From Kamptonema formosum PCC 6407 (lineage in GTDB: Bacteria; Cyanobacteriota; Cyanobacteriia; Cyanobacteriales; Microcoleaceae), in NCBI RefSeq assembly GCF_000332155.1, contig NZ_KB235898.1:552692-616691 (forward strand): a DNA stretch of 64,000 nt, written 5' to 3'. The translations under genes were made by a program, and so were the position numbers. Each line of letters starts with the position of its first letter. Position 1 is the stretch's first letter. Of the stretch, positions 8,335 to 15,339 are shown in pieces. The notes beneath the pieces were generated by a model that was not told where the DNA came from, searched no databases, and saw only the letters and a list, made by a program, of their open reading frames with translations.

Positions 8335-9300
8335 ATGTCACGGAACAAAGCATTTACTGTCCAGTTAGCGATCGCCAGCTCGATCTTAATCGGTTTAGGA
8401 GCTTGTACCAAACTTAACAATAACCTCCCTGCTGCTGACTCCGTTGAGCCACAAGCCAATCTGCAAGCCCAAAAAGGGAAAAAAGTGATTTTGACCACCT
8501 TCACCGTCCTAGCAGATATGGCTCAGAACGTCGCGGGAGATAAAGCTGTAGTCGAATCTTTAATCAAGTCGGGGGCAGAAATTCATGGCTATGAACCTAC
8601 GCCTAGTGACTTAGTGCGGGGAAAACAGGCAGATTTGATACTAGATAATGGTTTGGAGCTCGAACGTTGGGCCGCTAAGTATTATACTAATTTATCTAAA
8701 GTACCGCACATTACTTTAAGTGAGGGGATTAAGCCTGTTGCGATCGCTGAAGATGCTTACAAGGGAAAGCCTAATCCCCATGCTTGGATGTCTCCGCAAA
8801 ATGCCTTAATTTATGTTGAAAATATTCGGAAAGCGTTAGTCAAACTAGATCCTATTAATGCCAAATCCTACAATGAAAACGCTAGGATCTACAGCCAAAA
8901 AATTCGAGATATTGACCAAAAACTTAAACAAGAAATTGCTGTTGTTCCTCAATCTAAGCGATATATGGTTAGTTGCGAGGGAGCATTTTCTTACCTCACC
9001 CGCGATTATGGGTTGAAAGAGGTTTATATTTGGCCAGTCAACTCCGAGCAGCAAGCTACACCTAAGCAGGTTGAAAAGGCGATTAATACCGTTAAAACTA
9101 ATCAAATTCCAGTAGTCTTTTGTGAAAGCACTGTTAATAATGAAGTTCAAAAGCAGGTTGCGAAAGAGGCAAATGCTAAGTTTGGAGGAGTATTTTATGT
9201 AGATTCTCTATCTCCCCCTAACGGCCCAGCTTCTACTTATTTAAAACTCCTAGAACACAATGTAACAATGTTAATTCAAGGATTGCAAGGCAAATTGTAA
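8335..9300 (+). CDS. mntC: Manganese ABC transporter substrate-binding lipoprotein
   Basis: Cluster A-I metal-binding lipoprotein that captures Mn2+ (or Zn2+) for the MntAB importer. Seen: signal peptide with lipobox LGAC (Cys24), metal-site segments HGYEPTPSD and [11 protein letters not shown], and a Cys pair, C214 ([15 protein letters not shown]) and C263 (FCEST), whose 49-residue spacing matches the disulfide described in Synechocystis MntC. The short loop rather than a His-rich one argues for Mn over Zn. 321 residues, typical. First gene of mntC-mntA-mntB. Confidence 0.93.
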   Translation: MSRNKAFTVQLAIASSILIGLGACTKLNNNLPAADSVEPQANLQAQKGKKVILTTFTVLADMAQNVAGDKAVVESLIKSGAEIHGYEPTPSDLVRGKQADLILDNGLELERWAAKYYTNLSKVPHITLSEGIKPVAIAEDAYKGKPNPHAWMSPQNALIYVENIRKALVKLDPINAKSYNENARIYSQKIRDIDQKLKQEIAVVPQSKRYMVSCEGAFSYLTRDYGLKEVYIWPVNSEQQATPKQVEKAINTVKTNQIPVVFCESTVNNEVQKQVAKEANAKFGGVFYVDSLSPPNGPASTYLKLLEHNVTMLIQGLQGKL

Positions 9301-9309
9301 AACCCTTCC

Positions 9310-9359
9310 TAACGCCGCCATCTTGCTGGTGACTTTACCGCATTTCCGGGCGGCGTTAC
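9310..9359 (+). repeat. Hairpin repeat in mntC-mntA spacer
   Basis: Perfect 10-bp stem TAACGCCGCC (9310-9319) / GGCGGCGTTA (9349-9358). A diverged copy in the opposite orientation lies in the mntA-mntB spacer (10164-10213). Could shape mRNA processing or gene dosage within the operon; it has no T-run, so it is not a classical terminator. Confidence 0.7.
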
Positions 9360-9406
9360 GTCAAGCATATATAAGTCATGACTTATTGAAATCTGGAGAC
9401 AAAATC

Positions 9407-10141
9407 ATGCGAGATGCAGTTAGTATTAAAGTTGAAGAAGTTACGGTTGCTTATAATGGCAAAATAGCTTTATCTGGAGCAAATTTAGAACTTAAGCCTG
9501 GTTCTATCAATGGTTTGGTGGGAATGAATGGCTCTGGCAAATCGACTCTATTTAAAGCTATTATGGGTTTTGTTAAACCTATTACAGGTAGAGTTTTAGT
9601 CGAAGGTTTACCCATTCGCAGCGCTCAAAAGCGAAATCTAATTGCTTATGTTCCGCAAGCAGAAGAAGTGGATTGGAATTTTCCAGTTAATGTTTGGGAT
9701 GTAGTAATGATGGGACGCTATGGCTATATGAATTTGTTGCGAATTCCTAAGCCTATAGATCGACGAATTGTCAGAGAAAGTTTAGAGCGAGTGCAGATGT
9801 GGGATTTGAAAGATCGTCAAATAGGCGAACTCTCAGGAGGTCAGAAAAAACGAGCATTTCTGGCACGAGCTTTGGCGCAAAAAAGCACAATTTTACTACT
9901 CGATGAACCTTTCACCGGTGTAGATATTAATACTGAAAAGACCATGATTGATTTGTTATTAAGATTGCGAGAAATAGGACACACAATCTTAGTTTCTACT
10001 CACGATCTCGCTTCCATTAAGACTTTTTGCGACCAAGTTGTACTGATTAATCGCACTATCCTCGCCTATGGAAAAACTTCAGACTTATTCACTGAAGAAA
10101 ATCTGTCTCGGACTTTTGGTGGTTCTCTGGGAGAACTCTAA
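9407..10141 (+). CDS. mntA: Manganese ABC transporter ATP-binding protein
   Basis: Cytoplasmic ATPase of the Mn importer. Seen: Walker [10 protein letters not shown] at residues 39-47, Q-loop [11 protein letters not shown], signature LSGGQKKR, Walker B ILLLDEPF, and H-loop STHDL. 244 residues. ATG at 9407 chosen (CTGGAGAC upstream); the frame stays open to 9323 through the hairpin repeat, which is not protein-like. Lies between mntC and mntB in the order known from Synechocystis. Confidence 0.94.
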   Translation: MRDAVSIKVEEVTVAYNGKIALSGANLELKPGSINGLVGMNGSGKSTLFKAIMGFVKPITGRVLVEGLPIRSAQKRNLIAYVPQAEEVDWNFPVNVWDVVMMGRYGYMNLLRIPKPIDRRIVRESLERVQMWDLKDRQIGELSGGQKKRAFLARALAQKSTILLLDEPFTGVDINTEKTMIDLLLRLREIGHTILVSTHDLASIKTFCDQVVLINRTILAYGKTSDLFTEENLSRTFGGSLGEL

Positions 10142-10163
10142 TAAGACTTACGCAAAACCATCC

Positions 10164-10213
10164 GTAATGCCGCTCGGAAAGGCGGTAAAAAACAGCCAAG
10201 ATGGTGGCGTTAC
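10164..10213 (-). repeat. Hairpin repeat in mntA-mntB spacer (inverted copy)
   Basis: GTAATGCCGC...GTGGCGTTAC forms a hairpin with two G-T pairs. Its reverse complement matches the 9310-9359 element over most of its length (shared ATCTTG, TTTACCGC and TTTCCG blocks). A partial end (GACTTACGCA) of the 108-bp palindromic repeat family lies just before it at 10145. Confidence 0.7.
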
Positions 10214-10282
10214 TACACAAATCTGCGTAAACTATATCTAATTCAATCAAACTCGCATTATTGACATAGTACAGGAGAATTT

Positions 10283-11131
10283 ATGATCGATATTTGGCAA
10301 TGGTTTATGGCTCCCTTAGCCCATGAATTTATGGTTAAAGCTGTTTTAGTTAGTATGCTTGTTGGAGTTGTCTGTTCCGTTTTGTCCTGCTATATGACCC
10401 TCAAAGGCTGGGCCTTAATGGGGGATGCCGTGTCCCATGCAGTGATGCCAGGAGTGGTAATTGCTTATTTGCTGAATATTCCCTTGGCAATTGGTGCTTT
10501 TGTGTTTGGAGTTGGTTCCGTTGTGGCAATTGGATTTATTAAATCTAAGACTAGGATTAAGGAAGATACTGTTATAGGACTTGTGTTTACTGGCTTTTTT
10601 GCACTAGGTTTAGTTCTGATTTCTAAAACACAAAGTTCAGTAGATTTAACTCACATTCTATTTGGGAATGTTCTCGGTATTTCCGATGGTGATATTATCC
10701 AAACGATTGTAATTAGCGTAATTGCTTTGGTTACAATCGCTATTTTCAGAAAAGACTTTCTGCTATTCTGTTTTGACCCAACTCATGCTCGTTCGATCGG
10801 AATTAATACCGTAGCATTATATTACACGCTACTTTCTTTATTGTCTTTAACTGCTGTTGCTGGATTACAAACTGTTGGGATTATTTTAGTAGTGGCAATG
10901 CTCGTAACACCTGGAGCTACCGCTTATTTGTTGACCGATAGCTTTGACTATATGATGTTATTAGCAACTGCTTCTGGAGTTTTTTCTAGTGTAATGGGAC
11001 TCTATGCTAGCTATTATCTAGATGCCTCAACTGGTGGCTGTATTGTTGTCGTACAAACTTTACTGTTTGTTCTGGCGATGATTTTTGCTCCTAAACATGG
11101 TCTGCTGATGCAATCTCGGCAAAATATTTAA
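10283..11131 (+). CDS. mntB: Manganese ABC transporter permease
   Basis: Integral membrane permease of the ABC-3 family, 282 residues with about eight hydrophobic helices. Seen: the conserved LKGWALMGDAVSHAVMPGV segment near 42-60 and the ABC-contacting LYYTLLSLLSLTAVAGLQTVG region. A CAGGAGAA ribosome binding site precedes the ATG. Completes mntCAB; the 141-base gap from mntA is filled by the hairpin repeat. Confidence 0.94.
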   Translation: MIDIWQWFMAPLAHEFMVKAVLVSMLVGVVCSVLSCYMTLKGWALMGDAVSHAVMPGVVIAYLLNIPLAIGAFVFGVGSVVAIGFIKSKTRIKEDTVIGLVFTGFFALGLVLISKTQSSVDLTHILFGNVLGISDGDIIQTIVISVIALVTIAIFRKDFLLFCFDPTHARSIGINTVALYYTLLSLLSLTAVAGLQTVGIILVVAMLVTPGATAYLLTDSFDYMMLLATASGVFSSVMGLYASYYLDASTGGCIVVVQTLLFVLAMIFAPKHGLLMQSRQNI

Positions 11132-11209
11132 TTCTGTAATAGCAGCGAAGCGCTTTACAGAAAACGCAATCTCTGTGTATAATTGACCTATTGACCAAAA
11201 TTTGGAATC

Positions 11210-11644
11210 ATGTCCACTACTTCTTTCCTACCCGAAGCTCTAGCTCGAATTGTAGAGCGTTTTCAGCGCCACTCCGACCCTAAAAGGCGTTACGAGCAAT
11301 TACTCTGGTATGCCAAGCGACTACCGGAGTTTCCAGAAAGCGATAAATTACCTGAAAATAAAGTGTCTGGCTGCGTCTCTCAAGTTTATATTACAGCCAA
11401 GTTAGCGGATGGTAAAGTTTCCTTTCAAGGCGATTCTGACTCTCAGCTAGTTAAAGGGTTAGTAGCGTTATTGGTTGAAGGATTAAGCGGATTAACACCA
11501 ACAGAAATAACTAATGTTTCTCCCGACTTTATTCAAGATACTGGTCTGAATGTGAGCTTAACTCCTTCCCGCGCTAATGGGTTTTACAACATCTTTCAAA
11601 TGATGAAAACTAAAGCATTAGCATCCCCCGAAGTCAGCAATTAG
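11210..11644 (+). CDS. sufE: SufE-family cysteine desulfurase activator
   Basis: Accepts persulfide sulfur from a cysteine desulfurase (SufS type) and stimulates it during Fe-S cluster assembly. Seen: the conserved VSGCVSQVY motif with acceptor Cys55, the N-terminal RYEQLLWYAKRLPEFP helix region, and a final NGFYNIFQMMK helix. 144 residues, normal. Cytoplasmic. Separated from mntB by 78 bases and from the next gene by 33, so partial co-transcription with the hydrolase is plausible. Confidence 0.94.
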   Translation: MSTTSFLPEALARIVERFQRHSDPKRRYEQLLWYAKRLPEFPESDKLPENKVSGCVSQVYITAKLADGKVSFQGDSDSQLVKGLVALLVEGLSGLTPTEITNVSPDFIQDTGLNVSLTPSRANGFYNIFQMMKTKALASPEVSN

Positions 11645-11677
11645 AAATTAATTAAATCAAGGGAAAAATAGAAAGCT

Positions 11678-12580
11678 ATGAGCAAAAGTGTATCTTTTAT
11701 TCCAGCTACCAATAGCAAAGAGAGAGAAATTCAGGAGTATATTTGGAACTGGGAAAATCGACAAATCTCAGTAATTTATGAAAGCCAAGGACAGGGAAAA
11801 CCAGTATTACTTTTGCCAGCATTCAGCACGGTTTCCTCGCGATTAGAAATGCAGCCTTTGGCGACCTTATTAGCTCCCCAGTTTCAAGTTATTACCTTAG
11901 ACTGGCCAGGATTTGGTGACTCATCACGCCTTGCACTTAACTATCAACCGCCATTATATCATCAATTTTTAAAGGATTTTATCGAGGCTGTTTTTAACAC
12001 TCCCATATCAGTAATTGCCGCCGGTCATGCTGCGGGTTACGTGATGGACTTAGCTCAAAAACAGCCTAATTTTTGGTCAAAAATTGTTTTAGCCGCTCCA
12101 ACTTGGCGAGGGCCTTTACCAACAGCAATGGGAGAACATCGCAGTTGGTATGGAATATTGAGAGAATTAGTAAGATCGCCCTTTCTAGGTCAGTTGCTCT
12201 ACAAACTCAACACCACCCCTTCTTTCCTGAAATTTATGTACCGCCGCCACGTCTACGCCGATCCCGATAAAGTTACAGCCAGTTTTATTCAACAGAAATC
12301 GCAAATAACACAGCAACCTGGTGCAAGATTTGGTTCTGCTGCTTTTGTGACTGGAACATTAGATCCCGCACAGAAACGAGAGCAATTTATAGCAAATTTT
12401 GAACAATTAACAGTTCCAGTAATGGTTGTAATCGGCGAAAATACCCCACCCAAATCAAAAGCTGAAATGGAAATATTAACTGAATTGCCAGGAGTACAAA
12501 CGCGAGTTATTCCCGGTTCTTTAGGGCTACACGAAGAGAATGCAGAAGCTTTGTCAGCAGCCGTGAAATCTTTTCTATAA
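11678..12580 (+). CDS. Alpha/beta-hydrolase-fold protein with Ala at the nucleophile position
   Basis: 300 residues with an alpha/beta-hydrolase core: VLLLPAFSTVSSRLEMQPLA, LDWPGFGDSSR, acid-loop VMVVIGENTPP and a late His (LGLHEENAE). The nucleophile elbow reads GHAAG at residues 116-120, so Ala118 replaces Ser/Asp/Cys. Codons there are unambiguous (GGT CAT GCT GCG GGT). It is probably not a standard serine hydrolase; a binding role or substrate-assisted chemistry are options. ATG at 11678 follows SufE closely. Function unknown. Confidence 0.8.
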   Translation: MSKSVSFIPATNSKEREIQEYIWNWENRQISVIYESQGQGKPVLLLPAFSTVSSRLEMQPLATLLAPQFQVITLDWPGFGDSSRLALNYQPPLYHQFLKDFIEAVFNTPISVIAAGHAAGYVMDLAQKQPNFWSKIVLAAPTWRGPLPTAMGEHRSWYGILRELVRSPFLGQLLYKLNTTPSFLKFMYRRHVYADPDKVTASFIQQKSQITQQPGARFGSAAFVTGTLDPAQKREQFIANFEQLTVPVMVVIGENTPPKSKAEMEILTELPGVQTRVIPGSLGLHEENAEALSAAVKSFL

Positions 12581-12723
12581 GTAGCTATAAGAATTTTGAG
12601 CCTTATAGCTGGATCAACAGCGGCTAAAGGTTCTGCTTCTGCTGGTGGGAACTGTTTAGAGTTCAAATAAATATAAGTTGAATGAAACTGGGCGAAGATC
12701 GGCCAGCTTAAAAAATCTCCCTT

Positions 12724-13221
12724 TTAAGGACTCAAATGAGCAGTAAGCTTTGCCAAAGCTTCCTGTACTGCTACTGGTAATTGGCGCATAATCTTACCCT
12801 TCTCGCGATCGACTCCCACCAAAGTTACCTGGGCACTCACATATAATTCCTTACCATCAGGAGATTGAATTTCGTAGTCCCAAAGCAGCCTCACACCCTC
12901 GCTAGCACTCATCCGCGTTCTAACTGCAACTGTTTGGCCCATCTGCACAGCTCGATGGTAGCGTACAGAAAGTTCCACCACAGGTAGTTCCAAACCTTGC
13001 GTTACCCAGTCTGCATAATCAATCCCAATGGATCGCAAACTTTCCACCCGCGCCTCTTCCATCCAGGCAATATAAGTCCCATGCCAAACAATACCACCGT
13101 AGTCAGTATGGTGAGGGTAAACCTGCACGAGATGTTCAAACCAACCACTATCCCGATGAGGCAAATTTTGGATAGGGCCAGAGGGTGCTAGTTCCGGTTT
13201 TGATTGATCGTTATACACCAC
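12724..13221 (-). CDS. Hotdog-fold acyl-CoA thioesterase (YbgC/DHNA-CoA thioesterase type)
   Basis: Single hotdog domain of the 4-hydroxybenzoyl-CoA thioesterase class. Seen: the signature HHTDYGGIVWHGTYIAWMEEAR with the catalytic Asp-Tyr-Gly-Gly segment, LELPVVELSVRYHR, and a C-terminal beta strand (SAQVTLVGVD). In cyanobacteria this class includes the 1,4-dihydroxy-2-naphthoyl-CoA hydrolase of phylloquinone synthesis; that role is plausible but not shown. 165 residues with a GTG start; the first 25 or so residues are low-complexity and the true start may be later. Confidence 0.82.
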   Translation of the reverse strand: MVYNDQSKPELAPSGPIQNLPHRDSGWFEHLVQVYPHHTDYGGIVWHGTYIAWMEEARVESLRSIGIDYADWVTQGLELPVVELSVRYHRAVQMGQTVAVRTRMSASEGVRLLWDYEIQSPDGKELYVSAQVTLVGVDREKGKIMRQLPVAVQEALAKLTAHLSP

Positions 13222-13365
13222 GTTACAAATCGTTCCAAAAAGCTACATTTCTACAAATCATAAGTCAGTTTTCAGGCCTATGCTTGATTGTAAAAGGTTA
13301 GGGCAATTAGCTCCTACTTAAGGCCGTAAAGTGTACATAACTTGTTGTCATTCCAAAACAAACCC

Positions 13366-14217
13366 ATGATAGAAAAAATTTTAGTAGCTGTAGCTGGTCG
13401 TGGCTTGTGCGAAGAGATGTTTAATATGTTGATGGACATCCCATCGCTGCAACGGGCATCTGTTACAGTCCTGCACGTTGTACCCCCTCAAGTCACTGCC
13501 GATGGCATGGCCGAGAAATTAAAAGAGGGAGGGGAAATCCTCGCACAAGCAGTGCAATCTTTGAAGGTAGATCCCAACAAAGTCAATCCCCGCCTGAGAC
13601 AGGGAGATCCGAAAACCATAGTTTGTGAAGTTGCCGAAGAAGAGAAATCCGACTTGATCATTATGGGTTCGCGGGGACTAGGACGCTTGCAATCCATTCT
13701 TGAAAACTCTGTTAGTCAGTACGTCTTCCAGTTAACATCGCGACCCATGCTGTTAGTGAAAGACGATACCTATGTAAAAAAAATCAAGCGCGTCATGGTA
13801 GCGATCGACAAATCCGATGCTGCTCTAGAATGCTTGAAACTGGCACTTGCCCTGCTGAAAGAGGTTAGTGGTGGGCAGGTAATTTTAGTTCATGTCACCA
13901 AAGATTTGACCGGAAAAAGCACCGAAGACTTAACGCCCAATGCAGAAAAAGACCCTATTTTAGCACCCGCTGTTGCAGAGGTAAAAAAAATGGGAGTCAG
14001 CTACCGCTGTGTTACTGCCACAGGCAAACCAGGAGAAACAATCTGTCGGCTCGCAGAAGATTTGAGTGTAGACTTGTTGCTTCTGGGTTCTCCCGATCGC
14101 CGCCCCAATATTGCCAAAAGCTTTTTGGATCTCGATCGCCTGCTAGGAAATTCTCTTTCTGACTACGTGCGCGTTTATGCTAAGTGTCCCGTACTCCTAG
14201 CCCGTACAGTTGGATAG
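13366..14217 (+). CDS. Tandem universal stress protein
   Basis: Two USP domains in one chain (about 1-145 and 146-283). Seen: IEKILVAVAGRG and, in the second copy, IKRVMVAIDKSDAAL starts, and ATP-binding-type glycine loops GSRGLGRLQSILENSVSQYV and LLGSPDRRPN...GNSLSDYV. Usually a cytosolic nucleotide-binding stress regulator. ATG at 13366 preferred over TTG 13342, since the first beta strand starts here. Ends before repeats and the strong terminator at 14355. Confidence 0.92.
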   Translation: MIEKILVAVAGRGLCEEMFNMLMDIPSLQRASVTVLHVVPPQVTADGMAEKLKEGGEILAQAVQSLKVDPNKVNPRLRQGDPKTIVCEVAEEEKSDLIIMGSRGLGRLQSILENSVSQYVFQLTSRPMLLVKDDTYVKKIKRVMVAIDKSDAALECLKLALALLKEVSGGQVILVHVTKDLTGKSTEDLTPNAEKDPILAPAVAEVKKMGVSYRCVTATGKPGETICRLAEDLSVDLLLLGSPDRRPNIAKSFLDLDRLLGNSLSDYVRVYAKCPVLLARTVG

Positions 14218-14346
14218 ATAGCTATGCTAGGGACTAGGGGCTAGGGGCTAGGGGCTAGGGAAGAAGGAAAGAAGGGAAGAAGGGAAGAGAATAAGCGGGT
14301 TCCAGCCATGAGCGAGTGTCCTAACTGCCCTAAAGGTTGCTATAAC
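14218..14346 (+). repeat. CTAGGGG heptads plus GTCCTAAC...GTTGCTATA module
   Basis: GGGGCTA heptads (14226-14260), AAGAAGG units (14262-14290), then AATAAGCGGGTTCCAGCC, GAGTGTCCTAACTGCC and GTTGCTATA. The same arrangement appears at 39280-39391 and 55133-55240, so this is a dispersed composite repeat. Confidence 0.75.
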
Positions 14347-14354
14347 TAAAATTA

Positions 14355-14396
14355 CCAAAAAAGCGCCAAATGCGTATTGCTTTGGCGCTTTTTTGG
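14355..14396. terminator. Bidirectional Rho-independent terminator
   Basis: Perfect 16-bp inverted repeat CCAAAAAAGCGCCAAA / TTTGGCGCTTTTTTGG around a 10-base loop. The T6 tract on either strand lets it end both the stress-protein transcript (+) and the ferredoxin-psbM transcript (-). Confidence 0.92.
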
Positions 14397-14419
14397 CAAT
14401 GAAAGACGTAGCAAAAATG

Positions 14420-14536
14420 CTAGCTATCCTTTCTACCTTCGCGGCTAGCCGTTTGAATGTAAAGAATGAGTAGAAAAACGCTTGGAACTAGCACGAACAA
14501 AATCGATGCAATAAATCCTAACTCATTAACTTGCAT
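14420..14536 (-). CDS. psbM: Photosystem II reaction-centre protein M
   Basis: A 38-residue single-helix thylakoid membrane subunit at the PSII dimer interface. Translating the minus strand from 14536 gives [20 protein letters not shown], continuing with [14 protein letters not shown] and a short charged tail, the standard PsbM sequence. It lies 59 bases downstream of the ferredoxin gene on the same strand and 24 bases before the shared terminator. Too short for routine ORF calling, but the match to the family is unmistakable. Confidence 0.97.
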   Translation of the reverse strand: MQVNELGFIASILFVLVPSVFLLILYIQTASREGRKDS

Positions 14537-14595
14537 GATCCCCAGCCTCTATCTGATAATTAAAAAACTAACAAGACTAGGATATCATCTGTGCG

Positions 14596-14892
14596 TCACG
14601 GCTTAGTTTTCACACTTACCGGGCCATTGACTAAAGTTTGACAGGCTAAACGATAAGTCGGGGGCTTTTTCTTCAGCTTGCGATTTTCTACATCAGTCCG
14701 AGGAGAGAGATGTTCCATCCCTTCCACGATTTCCACAATACAGGTGCCACATTGGCCGTAACCCCCGCAATTCATCATCTTTCCTGAAAAAGTGTACAAG
14801 TCTACCCGGTTTTCCAGGGCCTTGAGCCTCAAATTCGCTCCGTCTGCTGCAATCACTTCCCGATTTTCTTTGACAAACTTGATATTGCCCAT
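14596..14892 (-). CDS. [2Fe-2S] ferredoxin-like protein
   Basis: 98-residue beta-grasp iron-sulfur protein. Seen: cluster ligands Cys42, Cys48, Cys51 in [10 protein letters not shown] and Cys84 in RLACQT. The C-x5-C-x2-C spacing is that of adrenodoxin/Isc-type rather than plant-type ferredoxins (C-x4-C-x2-C), and a basic KLKKK stretch follows. Electron carrier, partner unknown. Adjacent upstream of psbM on the same strand, so it is probably co-transcribed. Confidence 0.9.
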   Translation of the reverse strand: MGNIKFVKENREVIAADGANLRLKALENRVDLYTFSGKMMNCGGYGQCGTCIVEIVEGMEHLSPRTDVENRKLKKKPPTYRLACQTLVNGPVSVKTKP

Positions 14893-14940
14893 TGCGAATT
14901 CCTAACTTGGTTAACAGGGTCTTTATTACAAAATATTAAA

Positions 14941-15145
14941 TAATATGTCAGGTCTTAATGGGGAGATGGGGGGCGGGGGGGCGGGGGAGCGTGGAGATGG
15001 GGAAGATGGGGGAGATGGGGAGGATGGGGAGGATGGGGAGGATGGGAAGATGGGGAAGGTAGCCATGAGCCATTAGCCATGAGCAATTAGCCATTAGCCT
15101 GTCTTCCATTAGCCATTAGCCATGAGCAATTAGCCATTAGCCATT
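14941..15145 (-). repeat. Modular heptad-repeat cassette (inverted orientation)
   Basis: On the + strand: GGGGGAGCG and GATGGGG/GGATGGG units (14957-15058), then ATTAGCC/ATGAGCA heptads (15063-15145). This is the reverse order of the direct cassettes, that is, the same cassette read on the minus strand. No coding potential. Confidence 0.8.
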
Positions 15146-15253
15146 AGGACTTACGCTCATGGCTCCAGAAACCGGGTTTTTGACAGAATCTCTGGGTCAG
15201 GGCGAAGTATTTTCCGAAAAAACCCGGTTTCTTTGGTTGGGTGCCAAAGTCCT
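15146..15253. repeat. 108-bp palindromic repeat (AGGACTTACG family), copy 1
   Basis: Ends AGGACTTACGC and AAAGTCCT with an internal pair AAACCGGG.. / CCCGGTTT around GGGCGAAGTATTTTC. Nearly identical copies at 37593-37700 and 56773-56881, and a core fragment at 33828-33895. Looks like a small non-autonomous element. Confidence 0.8.
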
Positions 15254-15339
15254 GTGAATGCTAACGCACAAGAAAAGCAAAATTCTCCTTATCCTCCCCA
15301 TCTCCCCTGCTCCCCCGCCCCCCGCTCCCCCATCTCCCC

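Noticed and set aside
9310-9359. Manganese riboswitch (yybP-ykoY type) in the mntC-mntA spacer
   Set aside because: It is a simple hairpin repeat with a diverged inverted copy downstream and lacks the conserved two-helix loops of that riboswitch.
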